Shown here: piece by piece, positions 32,739-44,729 of the stretch
Layout of the letters: every line of letters starts with the position of its first letter
Numbering within the stretch: position 1 is the first letter of the stretch
Assembly: GCA_001051155.2 (NCBI GenBank)
Contig: JYIP02000004.1
Location: forward strand, 1,854,383-1,918,382
DNA from: Chrysoporthe austroafricana
Taxonomy: Eukaryota > Ascomycota > Sordariomycetes > Diaporthales > Cryphonectriaceae
DNA length: 64,000 nucleotides
Reading direction: 5' to 3'
Notes under the pieces: model-generated
Seen by the model: the letters and a program-made list of their open reading frames with translations, nothing else
Told to the model about the DNA's origin: nothing
The model's database searches: none
Position numbers and translations under genes: made by a program

Positions 32739-34217
32739 TCACCACCCGTGCGTCGGCGGCAGCGCCTCGAGCCCTGGCCCCGAGGGGCCCTCCCGGCTCT
32801 CCGTCTTCCTCACCTGATACCCGACCAGGCTCGTCCGCGAGCCCGCGTTCAGGATGAAGTCAGGGATGGGCGGTGTGATCTCCCTCTCCGGCACCTCCCC
32901 TCCCACCTCCTCCTCTTCCTCGGCCGGCTCCAGGCTGCTCTCGTCGCTGGCCGCGCTCAGCGTCTTCGCGTTGACCGCCGGGAAGCTCTCGAACGACCCG
33001 TTGAGCGTCAGCGGGCTCGACACGGCGGGCAGGCTGCCGCTGCGCATTCGCCGCAGGCTGCGGATGCTCTGCCGGTCCGAGATCACCCGCCCGGCCTGCG
33101 GCGCCGCGATGACCACGGTGCCCGGGCTCGCGAGCGGCGCCGGCGTCGGCGAGTCCGACCGGAAGAGCGGGTGGATGTGCGACTCGCTCGCCGAGGTGTG
33201 CTGCGTGAAGGCTCGCTGCGGCGGCGCCGGTAGCGCCGACCGCGTCGAGGCCGCCGGGCTGAAGCTGCGGCTGCGCCTCGCCAGCCGCCGCGGGGCCTCC
33301 AGGTCGAGGTCCAGGGGCGTCCCGGGGCTGGGGCAGCGGCTTGTCGTCGGCGAGGCCGGGATGGTCTCCAGGAACCGGCTCCCAGCGACGGGGGATCCGG
33401 AGTCGAGCACGGTCTGGCGGCACTGCGGGTCGACGCCGGAGGTGTCCCAGGAGTCGAAGCTGTCGATGGTGGTTATGGACCGGGCCCGGCGGTCCACCGA
33501 CTCCATCGAGCCCGCCCGCCTGGCAGACCGCTGGCTGCGGTTGCTGGACAGCAGGCGGTTCTTGGACGTCACCGGCCGCACAGCCTGCGCTAGGGTCGAT
33601 GTAATGGTGGAAATCGTTCCCGTGGCCGAGAAGCCGCCGATCGAGCCCCGCGGGCTCTTGGAGTCCATCGACACGGCGCGCGACGAAGCCTCGGTCGGCG
33701 GGCTTGTGCTGTCGTAGGGCACGGCCTTCACGCGCCTCGCGGGCTGCCAGCCGATCTCCTGCATGCCTGGTGTGTTCGAGCGGGCATCGTCCTGAGGGCG
33801 GCCGGCGAGGTGTCGCGTGACGAGGAACAGCAGCTGTGTGACAAACGAGATGATCAACATGATCGCCGTCCCGGCGAGGAACCCGGGCGTGGCGCCCCTA
33901 AGGTTCCTCCTGAGGGACAGGGAGATGAGGCTCCCGACCGTGAGTGCACCGGCCACGACGCACAGCCCAATACCGGACCCAAACAGTAGCGCCGTGACGT
34001 TCCTCGCTGAGCCTCTTATCGATATGAACAGTATCCACGATAACAGGATCAGCACCGCAAATTCGAGTATTGCTGATATTATTGCAACCACCTCAGTTGA
34101 TGATGTGTGACCTGAGCGAGGGAGGGCCAGTACAACTTGAAGGACGAACAAGACCGCCGAGGACAACACAGCAACTGTCCCGGGCACCGCCGGTGCCATC
34201 CTTCGAAATACATCCAT
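32739..34217 (-). CDS. unnamed four-helix membrane protein with long cytosolic tail
   Basis: I do not recognise the family. The frame encodes 492 residues in one exon, starting at ATGGATGTATTTCG. Four hydrophobic helices are evident: about residues 10-32 (VAVLSSAVLFVLQVVLAL), 43-67 (VVAIISAILEFAVLILLSW), 73-99 and 112-132. Spacing and topology resemble small tetraspan proteins such as MARVEL-type proteins, but no signature was found. Residues 140-492 form a hydrophilic tail rich in Ser, Arg and Pro, with many SPR/SP/TP and RRxS-like sites and an acidic run of Glu near 455-465, suggesting phospho-regulation. Third-position GC is very high across the whole frame, and the frame is non-repetitive, which argues for a real gene. 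The next gene upstream is 7.5 kb away. Confidence 0.7.
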   Translation of the reverse strand: MDVFRRMAPAVPGTVAVLSSAVLFVLQVVLALPRSGHTSSTEVVAIISAILEFAVLILLSWILFISIRGSARNVTALLFGSGIGLCVVAGALTVGSLISLSLRRNLRGATPGFLAGTAIMLIISFVTQLLFLVTRHLAGRPQDDARSNTPGMQEIGWQPARRVKAVPYDSTSPPTEASSRAVSMDSKSPRGSIGGFSATGTISTITSTLAQAVRPVTSKNRLLSSNRSQRSARRAGSMESVDRRARSITTIDSFDSWDTSGVDPQCRQTVLDSGSPVAGSRFLETIPASPTTSRCPSPGTPLDLDLEAPRRLARRSRSFSPAASTRSALPAPPQRAFTQHTSASESHIHPLFRSDSPTPAPLASPGTVVIAAPQAGRVISDRQSIRSLRRMRSGSLPAVSSPLTLNGSFESFPAVNAKTLSAASDESSLEPAEEEEEVGGEVPEREITPPIPDFILNAGSRTSLVGYQVRKTESREGPSGPGLEALPPTHGW

Positions 34218-37200
34218 GCTGAAAGGTTGTCGAACTGTGGGGGCGGCTCATGCGTCGCCAGGAATGATAGCTCATGTGCGCCGATCTAAGACAGATTGAT
34301 CGACAATGAGCGGGAGACCAAAAAGGCACGCGGCGGGCCGCTGAGGCGTGAATAAAAAGGGTGTGATAATCCGCAGATCCGGCTGTCAACGCCTATCCGT
34401 GATAAAATTGGTATGAACGAGTGGACGAAGGTCGATAGGCCTCACAGGGTACAGGAAGGTGAGTTCCGCGCTGCGTGGGAGGGAGAGAAAAGGTGCAGCT
34501 CCTCTTATTCGAAAAAGGTGTGCGTCCGCTGGCCAACGGGGCTGTCACCGAGATCCAATCGAAAATGCGCCCTAGCGATCACAGATCCCCGCCGGTGGAC
34601 CGGCACGCCCGGAATTTAAACAGTGGGGACCGTTGGGCCTGGTGGAATCGAAGCCGGCACTGGGGTAGCTGAAGGAATGATGAAACAGGCTCGAGAAATT
34701 CACGAGCCAGGTGCCGGTGGGGTCAGGAACAGTGGACCGACAAGGCTGAAGAAGACAGCAACGGCCGGGTCGGACTCTGGAAAACCAAGGCAGGCCTTCT
34801 GGCGGATGAGGGGCGCCTCGGGTGTTGATAACGGCATCGAGGTCGAGAGCCGACCTCTTCCAAGATAATTTAAGTTCGACCTTGGATGTCGTGGGATGGG
34901 GTATTGCGCGGTCCACCCTGTTCCGGGTTGATGGCTGCTGTGATGAGAAAAAAATTAAGGCCGTGCCTATTGTGGTGGGCTTCCGGCTGTACTCCGATGC
35001 TGTGACGAGGGGCACCTGATGGCACAAGAAGTTTGTTTTTTCTTTTGATTCTGCGAAAGAACGAGGTGGCTCTTCTATGCGAGGCAATCCGAGCGCTCGG
35101 GAGAAAGATCCTGGGGAGGAAGAAGACGAGAACGAGATGGTTGCTCCAGCGCGCAGCCAAGATAGCCACGGACATGGACGCCTTAACTTTAATTCAAAGC
35201 CTCACCGCCGTGACGGCCCAAAATCCAGGAGGCACGGTGGCTGCGAGATCTGTCACAACTGACAACGCAGCAGCATCACAGCGCAGAGAGAAGAAAGGAG
35301 GCGATGAGGAACTCTGGGGAGAGATGAAGAGGGGAGGCAGATGGGTCCTCCGGGATCCTCAGCCTCGATTGCCGGGCCCTCTAACGAGAGCAAAAGTCAA
35401 TGCGGGACCCAGACGCGTCGTCGCGTTGACCCCGGCCCAGCGATGACATGGCCCTGGGCCCCGGCCTCTTTTTCAGTCCTGTCTCGGCTCCCATTGGCAG
35501 CCCAACATCTGGGGATGCGCCGGGACACCGGGACCTGCAGGGACGGGGCCTGGCTGCGACCAGGGTGGAGAGGCAGAGAAAGCCCTCCTCCTGGCTAGAT
35601 GGGTCGAGGTGGGCCCCCAGGAGCTTCCCAGTGTGACGAGCCTGTCCGTGTTCGCTCCTCTGCCTTCTACTAAGTACGAACAGTACCAGAGTCTCGTGTG
35701 GCACTAACGCCGCTCGTTGGGGGAGGAGAAAAGCTTTCGCTGCTGCTGCTGCTCGGATAGGGTGAGGACCGAGCATCAAGTGGATGCAGAGCTGACAAGC
35801 CAGAGAAACTTGTGGAATATGAGAGAAAGGAGACACTCTCCAGGCGAGGGGAGATCTCACATCTCCACCGGTGTGGGAGGCAGAAGCCGGTGTCGATGTG
35901 ATGTGGTCATGGCGTTCCCGTCGTGGCGGCCGCCATGTCTGGACGGACGGGCCCTTGTGGCTTGGCCATCTGCTCACTGCTTCGACTTACTATAGTATAC
36001 ACACTGAAGGATCGAGAGGCGCAGGAAAAGAAAATCTCGACTGGCAAGAACATCTCTCTCATTGGCGGCCGGGCCAGATGAGCTGACGATGTTGGCGAAG
36101 ATGGCGGCAGAACGACGACCTGCAGCAGCAGACAGCCAGCCCTCGTATTAGTCCACACACCTGGGATAAGCAATGGCTTGGCCCCGGTGTAAGAGCGTCG
36201 GGGGAAAAGCAGTCGGCACATCTCACTCACCGCATGCAAGTCTCGGCAAAAGGCACTGAAGGCCCCCCGCCCCTGTCCGGTCTGCGCGCACTCCCCTTCA
36301 TCTCGCGCAGCCATCACCAGCTCCTGACAGCCCGCCGCCTGGCGGGGCCCGTGGTGTCGTGGTAGCCCCTAACTTAAATCGCATGCTAGTCAGCGAGCGT
36401 AGCATCGCCTCGCGGGCCGTGAGTGGCCAGAACAACCCAGGCAGTCTCCAGGAGAGAAGAGGTCGCGAACCAATTTCCGCGCAGAGGCCTGGCAGTGTGT
36501 CCCCGCCTCGCTCAGGGCAGGGCGGCCGCTGTCCGGGGGAGCGAGTTGATCGACTGCCAGCCCCTCCCCCCCGCCGTGCTGCAAGGGGCAGCAGGGTGAG
36601 GGCCTCTAGATGCCCCCGATTTACTCTGCAGCGTGCGGTGGACAGAGGTCGCCGAGGCGGACAATAAGCTTCTCCGCTAGGCCGTATCCGAGCGCGCAGT
36701 TAGTATGTCTCACTCAGCCGGGCCGCTCGCGATGATCGACGAGGCGTGGTGTGCTGGAAGAAGCAAATCGGCATGGGCGGGCCTGCTGTGCTCAGTCTGA
36801 GGTACAGGCATGTCTCAGCTGGGCAATATAGGACATCAGGCCATCTGGGACACCTTTTTGGCCAGACTCCCGTGACTGAAGCATCACGCAAGGCCGCCGA
36901 GAGGGCCGCCGAGAGGGCCGCCGAGCCTCGACAGCAGCATCCAGACGTCGCATTCCAAAGATGCGGCCAGCACGTCACATCGCTGGAGTGTGCCCGCGTG
37001 GTAACCGGGGAGAGAGAAAAGTCTCTCAGCCTCCACCATGCGTCAGGTAGCACCGACCCAGACCTAGGTAAACTCGTATCGGTCAGGCACGCCAGGGAGT
37101 TTGTCAGCGATGACGGTCGGTGTACGGATGCGCTCCCGGGGGCCCGGGCTGTGGGGGGTGGAGCGCACGGCTGGGACGGCGCCCTTCAGGCCCCCAGGCA

Positions 37201-38149
37201 GGTGACCTCTTGTTGTTATTACTGAGTATGCTCGCCAGCACCGCCCTGCAGAAGACGGCTTTCGACCGTAGAGCCTGGACTGGCTTGGCAGCATTTCATT
37301 TTCATGGCCTAATCTTGACATCTGTAGGCGTTTATGCAGACCTGGGGCGCGACATGTGCCCAGTGTTTATTTTTATTTGTTTATTTTTATTTTGATTATA
37401 CTATGCGGAGCCTGAATACCTACCATTAGTCGTCTCGCCTTTCTGCAGCTTTGAGACACGCGCATCCCTGCGATATTGCTTATCTGCGCGAGCTATTGCA
37501 TAGTATGTACGACACGATGGCCCAAAGTAGTTGAGTTGTTGGTCCTGGGTTGCGCGATCTGGCAATCCCCCTCCCCTCAGCCCATCAGCTACGTTACGGT
37601 AGGATACGTACTGCCTGTTTCGACCCAGACAGCTGAGAAATCGCACGATTGTGACCCCGTGTACTGTTTTCGTCTCGTTTTCCTCCCAGCCCGTATACGA
37701 GACGTTGGCTCCTCTTAAGAAGGCTGGCCTCTGGGGGGTTAACCGGTCTGACTACTATAGCTGTGCACCAGACACAAGCCAGCGTGACAGCTGACCTTCC
37801 GTCGATTGCGAGATCGAAAGATTCGGCGTTGGTATCAGAGATACGTACGAGGGGTGGTGTTGGACAGTCTCCTCGGCGTTATTCTTCGGAGCGATTAGAT
37901 CACATGAGAGAGCCTCTGCCGGCGCTTAATTGTCGCAAATATATGGTGGTTCGATATCCTCCGGTTATTATTCCGCGCCACTGCAGAAGGGTTCTGGTGA
38001 AGCACATGAAGCAGCCACGGGCAATTGAAGATCCTCGTATTCATAAACAACATGGTATGAGATTGAAAAGGTGCAGGGCTATATTGGGCCCGTCGATGTG
38101 ATCAGGAGGCGGATACCGCTTGCTGGTGGAACCACACATGACACTGGCG

Positions 38150-38939
38150 ATGAACAGACGGCCGCTGCCTGGATGAGCTTCGGGGGGCTGGCGCAGATGG
38201 CCAACGCGCCGGACAGGATGGGGACCTCGCCCTGCGGCGCCAGCGCCTCCTCGCAGTTGACGTTCTCGACGTTCTCGACGCCTGCGGGTCCTGGTCGGAA
38301 GGCACGCCGCGCGCCGCACCGCCGCACCAGGCGCGCAACGCCCTCGGGAACGTGGTCAGCGGCGCCGACTACCTCCTGCGCATGTACTCGCGGGTCTTCT
38401 CCTCCCCGCTGCTGCGTCTCAACCGCAAGGCGAACGAGGTTGTCTGTGGATTCTGCCGGTGTGCATGTGCCTGTTGACGGGCGGGCGCCGGGCGACGGCT
38501 GCGCGCCGGGTGCCTGCGCCTGTGTCCCGAGACGGACACGGCCAATATCTACGTGGAGTGCTATCATCACGGTGCGGTGGCGTGTGATCCCAGGAGCGTC
38601 GGGATTTTGCACTTGGCCGTTGTGGCGGGCGTAAAGCCCGCGCACTTGGGCCTCCCGTGGGTGAGTCCTATTGGCGAGAAGGAGACCGGCAGCTTGAGCA
38701 CGGGAAGACTGAAGGCCCGATTCTATAGATTCCTAGGTCCTACCTCCCTCCACGACCGCGTCTGGGCTACGTTAGTTCGCACCATCAGCAACCTATACAG
38801 CGTCACCCTTCTCTACGTCGTACGCAAGGTCCTGTGCAGAACCGATCTGCACGACGACGCGCACTTTAGTCCGTCTGTGCCGCTGTGGTCGCCCACAGCA
38901 TCGTCCTCCCTCTTGCAGACAGACCCTGCGGCCCATTAA
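38150..38939 (+). pseudogene. GC-rich coding-like island, possible gene relic
   Basis: This island stands out from AT-rich surroundings. One frame from about 38259 reads DVLDVLDACGSW, then HQARNALGNVVSGADYLLRM, then YSRVFSSPLLRLNRKANEVV, with nearly every codon ending in G or C, then stops. A second frame to 38939 includes CPETDTANIYVECYHHGAV and ACDPRSVGILHLAVVAGVKP. A third overlapping frame is open at 38071-38634. No complete start-to-stop gene or plausible intron set was found, and I recognise no family. It may be a broken gene, a gene with introns I cannot place, or compositional chance. Confidence 0.3.
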
Positions 38940-41681
38940 CGAAGACCTCGAAGCAGTGTGTCTTAGTTGGAATCACCGGGCTCTGGCGTTCAAGTGGCGG
39001 CTGCTGGAAGCGGCGTTTGCCATTTCGACGACCCCCAGCGGGAGGTATGTATGGACTACAGACTTTATTGCAATCTCTTATTTATGAATCAACGATGAGC
39101 ATCTAGTGCGCCTGAGGTCACAACCTACTGCCTTGGGCTACTGGATGTTTCCGCTCGACGTAGTTGTCGACGAGCCTTTGTTGAAAACTAAGATGATGGA
39201 AATAGCTTGCAATTTTATAGCCTACTCAACAAACTTTAAGCTGTAGGTCGCGCTATTAGACTAAGCCTGGGAGTAGTAAACTCCTACAACATAGGATCCC
39301 TTGTTGCATCGAGTATAGTTAGTGATAGTAGATGGAGACAAGAGTCTACTATGCACGGCGGCTTCTTCATGGCGAGACGCTGGACCTGACTTGACTCTTG
39401 AGAAGCAGCCAGTGAGCCGACCAGTCCGCTCAATTTCCAGGAGGTGCATGAAATCTCTGCGCAAGCAGTACTTGGGCCTGACCGTGTTTGAGGGTCCTAA
39501 TATTTTTGTCAAGCCGATCCGGATGTCTTCAACCTCACCAAGACAGACGCCGCCAGGCGCAAGCTGCCCGTCTCTCCGAAGTCCTTCGACAAGAAACAGC
39601 CCCTTATTATACTATGTACCACAGTTTAGGCACAAGCCATCGAAATCTCCAGTGTGTGCAACCTCCCCTAGATAGGCGTATATTAGATGCGATACATTTC
39701 GTCACCACTCGGGCTTGATCGCTCGACAGTTTGCCTACTTATACCTGGTCTTACGTACGCGTATATGTTTACGAGGTTGCTTCGAGCATTGGTTGCCTCC
39801 GTCTCAATATTTTTTGTTCAATGGTTTACCATAATACTTGGTCGGTGATGCCCTCCTTGATAACAAAATGCAGTTATGTGATGCGGTTTGGCAGCCTCTT
39901 TGGATGCCAGCGCTTTTATTACAAGTGACAAACAGTAATTATATCGAAGAAGGTAAACGGAGGTTGGAACGTAGCATATGTACAGCAGATATCTCTTCTG
40001 TTGCGACTAAAATCTCCCAAGTCATAAAGTTCATTTTGCAATTACGTTAGCAGCATTCCCCTCAATGCAAATTCACTCTCAAGGCTTTCAGGTGACGGGG
40101 TAATATAATACGCATCCAGACTGTAATAAATTTCTGCGAGGAGGGCTTCGAAGATGGCGAGTTAGTTGCCATGAGTCTTCTAATTCTCGTATACTCTGGT
40201 AGTGTCTAGTAGTGCACCGTTCGCATTCGGGCCGTGGTCTCCCCAACAATCCTAGCTTGGTACCCATAATGGGTAGTCTGGCTTTATTTAACGATTCAAC
40301 GTAGGAGAAAGGATCCCAACGAGTCGCCCAATGTAAAGTTGATGTATAGTTCGCCGTAGCGTCAGACGGTTAGACGTCAGGCAAGCGGAGACAGATTTCT
40401 ATTCAGCTAGGGTTAAACTCTATCCTATAGCAGGTATTAATTACAGGCTATGATAACTACTACGTAGCTCTAACATTTACGATATAAGACAGAATGCGAT
40501 CCTTGGCCCTCTACTCCGAGCCACCATCTTGAGAAAGGCATGTTTCCGCGTCCGCTGTGCAGAGTCACTCACTGAGCAGAGTGGGACAGGACACCTGATG
40601 GGCTGTTTAGCGTATTGGCATTGCAGGTTGGCCCCAGTTTTCAAAACGGGTCATCAAAATAGAGGATGTTGTGATTCGGCCTGGCCTGGCCTGTAGTGCC
40701 TTTGATCCTGCACCGGGGCGCGACTTGATGAGATCTGATCTCGTCATTCCGGGAAGCGTCACTTAGAGGGCGAACAGCTGCAGATGCCCCAGTGACGATG
40801 GCCTGTTTGATCACAGTAGGAATTCACAGGAGAGAACGAGACTTGCGGACGCCTCGGCTCCGGAACCCGCGGTACAGGACAGTATAATGAAAGAGGTGGA
40901 GCGGTGGGGCGCTGCGAATCCAAGAGAGTAAAGCCACAATCCTGACAGCTTCCTCTACCACGGTACATACACTTCTGGTGACTACTGTTCTAGAGGTAGG
41001 GATGTGCTGTCATACGTCTGTATTTCGCAAAGCCAACTTTTATAGCGGATCCCTCGCAGAAAGCGAAAGCGATTTCTTGGAACGGCTTTGATTAATATTA
41101 AATCTTCTGCCCGGTGATGAGGACCCGTTTCGAGGTTTCTCCGAATGGGCTTCCGATTTGGGTTACTTAGATAGGTGAACGGCCATGTATGCTGATGTTT
41201 TCTTAACTCATTCAAATTATTGATTTATTCTCGCTGGGAAAATGTGCAGCACCGGAGATTTTACAAGTAATAATATGTACTGCATCTCCGGACGCGATTC
41301 GCAATCCAGGCCGCGAGCTGCACGTCTACAGTAATACGTCAAGTCTGCACAAAACTTGCATATCTGATCGCATCAGCGGACCCTTGAGATGCCCGCCGCC
41401 CTTTTGCGGCATATCACCCCACAGCACTGTAGCATCGTAGAGTGAGGCCGGCTCGGCACAATGATGCGTCGAAGCCGTCAAATCACGAGCGTGGCCTGCG
41501 CGCGACTTGGCGGCGAGCTAGCCTCAAAGGATCGAAGGACCCGATTTCGACGGTGAGAGGGAGGGGCCAGCGACGCTCATGATTGCTGGGAATTGGGCGC
41601 ACCTGCGTCGAGGATGTAACTCGGGTACACTGAACACAACCACCGCCATTTTTGTGAGAGCATCGCCTGCGCGTATAGATT

Positions 41682-41687
41682 TATAAG
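41682..41687 (+). promoter_or_regulatory. possible TATA box of the beta-galactosidase gene
   Basis: TATAAG lies 98 bp upstream of the ATG, a plausible distance for a regulated secreted-enzyme gene. There is no other support. Confidence 0.35.
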
Positions 41688-41779
41688 AGCCACGCTCCGC
41701 AGGAGAGGCTGTATCGTGAAAGCCGAGAAGATGACCCAACCAGACCTCCCCTCTCGAGTCCCACGTAGGAGGAGTCGAG

Positions 41780-44693
41780 ATGCGGCCCTTCCACTACCTC
41801 ACCGCCCTCCTGGCGTGGTGGGTGTATGGCGTGTCGTCGACCACTGATAACTATACTTCTGCGGTGACTTGGGACCAGTACAGTCTGATGATCAATGGCT
41901 CGAGGTGAGGCGCAGCCAGACATCAGTCCCCGTAGCCCGCTGTGATGCTGAGTGCCGTCTTCCTGCAGGGTCTTCATCAACAGCGGAGAGTTCCACTACC
42001 CGAGGCTGCCCGTCCCGGAGCTGTGGCCCGACATCTTCCAGAAGTTCAAGGCCAACGGCTTCAACACCGTCAGCATCTACTTCTTCTGGTCCTACCACTC
42101 CGCCGCCCGAGGCGTGTTCGACTTCGAGTCCCCGGGCAAGAACCTGCAGGCGCTGTTCGACGCCGCGTCGGACGCCGGCCTCTGGGTCGTCGCCCGCCCG
42201 GGCCCCTACGCCAACGCCGAGGCGACGGCCGGCGGCCTGGCGCTCTGGGGCTCGGACGGCAGCATGGGCGACCTCCGGACCAGCGACGAGACGTACTACG
42301 AGGCGTGGCTGCCCTGGGCGCAGGAGGTCGGGGCCATCATCGCGGCGAACCAGGTCACCGAGGGCGGCCCGGTCATTCTCGTGCAGGTCGAGAACGAGCT
42401 CCAGGAGACGACGCACTCCGCGACGAACACCCTGGTCGTGTATATGGAGCAGATCGAGGCTGCTTTCCGGGATGCTGGCGTGGTTGTGCCTTTTACGAGC
42501 AACGAAAAAGTAAGAACATCTCCGCCTTATATAAGATTTTAAAAAAAAAAAAAAAAATCGAATAACGAATACTGAATTTTTCCTGAAGGGTATGAGATCT
42601 GAAAGCTGGAGTGTCGACTACGAAGACGTCGGCGGGGCAGTCAACGTTTATGGCCTGGATTCCTACCCGGGCGGTCTGTCTTGCACGAACCCGTCGAGTG
42701 GATGGACGCTCGTTCGAACATATTACCAATGTGAGTATTTCAACGGAGCAGCATGTAAACCTGGTGAAGTGGTCCTGGGAGCTGATCTCTGTTCTAGGGT
42801 TCCAAAATTATAGCTTCACTCAGCCCAGCTATCTGCCGGAGTTCGAGGGAGGATACTTTACCGCGTGGGGCAGTGGTACTTTCTACGATACGGTACTATA
42901 TACTATCTAGAAATATTCTCACGAGACGAGGCCTTATTGACCCTTGGTAGTGTGCTTCGTACCACGACCCAGCCTACCCGGACCTCTTGTGAGTGGTCCC
43001 GCTTCCCTTCAGCCCTAGACTACGCCCTACTTGACATATACTCGGAGACACAGAGTAATGCTTAGCAACTAACGAGGTTTATAGTTATAAGAACAATATT
43101 GCAGAGAAAGTAACAATGCAGAGCCTGTATATGTTATATGGCGGGACGAATTGGGGCCACTCGGCTGCTCCGGTTGTGTATACATCATATGACTACGCGT
43201 ACGTAAAGGGTTTTGGGACTGGCGCCTTCGCAAAAGCTTATACGAACACTTATAGTGCCCCTATCCGAGAGACACGCCAGTTATGGTCCAAGATCCTGCA
43301 GACAAAATTGATCAATCTGTTTGCCAGCTCGTCACCAGACCTGCTCAAGACGGACATGGTAGGAAACGGTACTGGATATCAGGTTAGGACAGCGAGACCT
43401 CTTATGAAGTGCGATCTCGGGCTGACCGGCAGCAGGTCGACACAGATGCTATCTTTACCTGGCTGCTACAGAACCCAGACACCGGGGCTACTTTCATGGT
43501 CACACAGCAGGCCACATCGAGCTCGGACGGAAACGTCACTTTCACCGCGACGCTGAACACATCTCTCGGCTCTGTCGACGTCCCCAATGTCTCTCTTTTC
43601 GGGCATCAGAGCAGGATCCTGGTTACCGACTACGCAATCGGCGGCCATACGCTGCTCTATTCCTCGGGCGATATAGCCACCTGGGGGATCTTCGACGACA
43701 CGACGGCCCTGGTCCTCTACCTCAAGGTCGGGCAAACGGGCGAGTTTGCCTTTGCGAACGAGACCGGGCTGACGTACACCGTCTATGGGAGCTCCAACTT
43801 CACCAGCACGAACAGCAGCACGGCTGGCCAGGCCTTCACTTATACCCAGGACGCCGGCCCAACTTTCGTTCGGTTCTCTAACGGCGTGCTCGTGTATCTG
43901 CTCGACCAGACCACGGCGTGGACCTTTTGGGCCCCATCCACGAGCGCCGATGTGTACGGATCACCTGACGAGACGATTTTCATCCTGGGATCGTACCTCG
44001 TCAGGAGTGCCTCTGTCAGTGATGGCGTGCTCCAAATCTCGGGCGACAACAATGCCACGACGACGATCGAGGCGCTTGTTGGCTCAACAAGCCTCACGTC
44101 CATCACCTGGAACGGGATCACCCTCAACGTGACGCAGTCCGAGTACGGCACCTACATCGCCACGATCCCGGGGGCCGAGTCGCGCTCGCTGTTCCTCCCA
44201 TCGCTCGACACCTGGCAGTCCGCAGACTCGCTCCCGGAGGCACAGCCCTCCTTCGACGACTCGTCCTGGACGGTCTGCAACAAGACGAGCTCCCTCGCCT
44301 ACATCGCCCCGTACACCCTCCCCGTGCTGTTCTCCTCGGACTACGGCTACTACGCGGGCGCCAAGGTCTACCGCGGCTACTTCCCCGCGGGGGCCAACTA
44401 CACGGCCGTCAACATCACCGCGTCGGGCGGCAACGCCTTCGGCTGGAGCGCGTTCCTGAACGGCGTCTCGATCGGCGGCGACACGGGCAACACCAGCGCG
44501 CTCGAGACGACCACGGCGGTCCTCCCGCTGCCCGCGTCCGCGCTCGCCGCCGGCGCCGTCGGCGCCGTCGCCAACGGCTCGGACAACGTCCTCACGGTGC
44601 TGGTCGACTACCACGGGCACGACGAGACGTCGACGGCCGGCGGCATGGACGTGCCGCGCGGGCTGTACGGCGCGCAGCTGCTCCCCGCCCCTG

Positions 44694-44729
<36 letters not shown>

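Larger units (their letters stand above)
34218..41779. other. 7.5 kb region without an intact gene
   Basis: The left part (34.2-37.3 kb) is GC-rich noncoding DNA, with short GCCGCCGAGAGG repeats at 36893-36928 and a TACTAAGTA motif at 35668. From about 37.3 kb the DNA becomes markedly richer in A and T, most clearly from 39.0 to 41.4 kb, where no frame exceeds about 120 codons. A GC-rich island at about 38.15-38.94 kb interrupts this (see its own entry). No terminal repeats, reverse transcriptase or transposase could be recognised. Confidence 0.55.
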
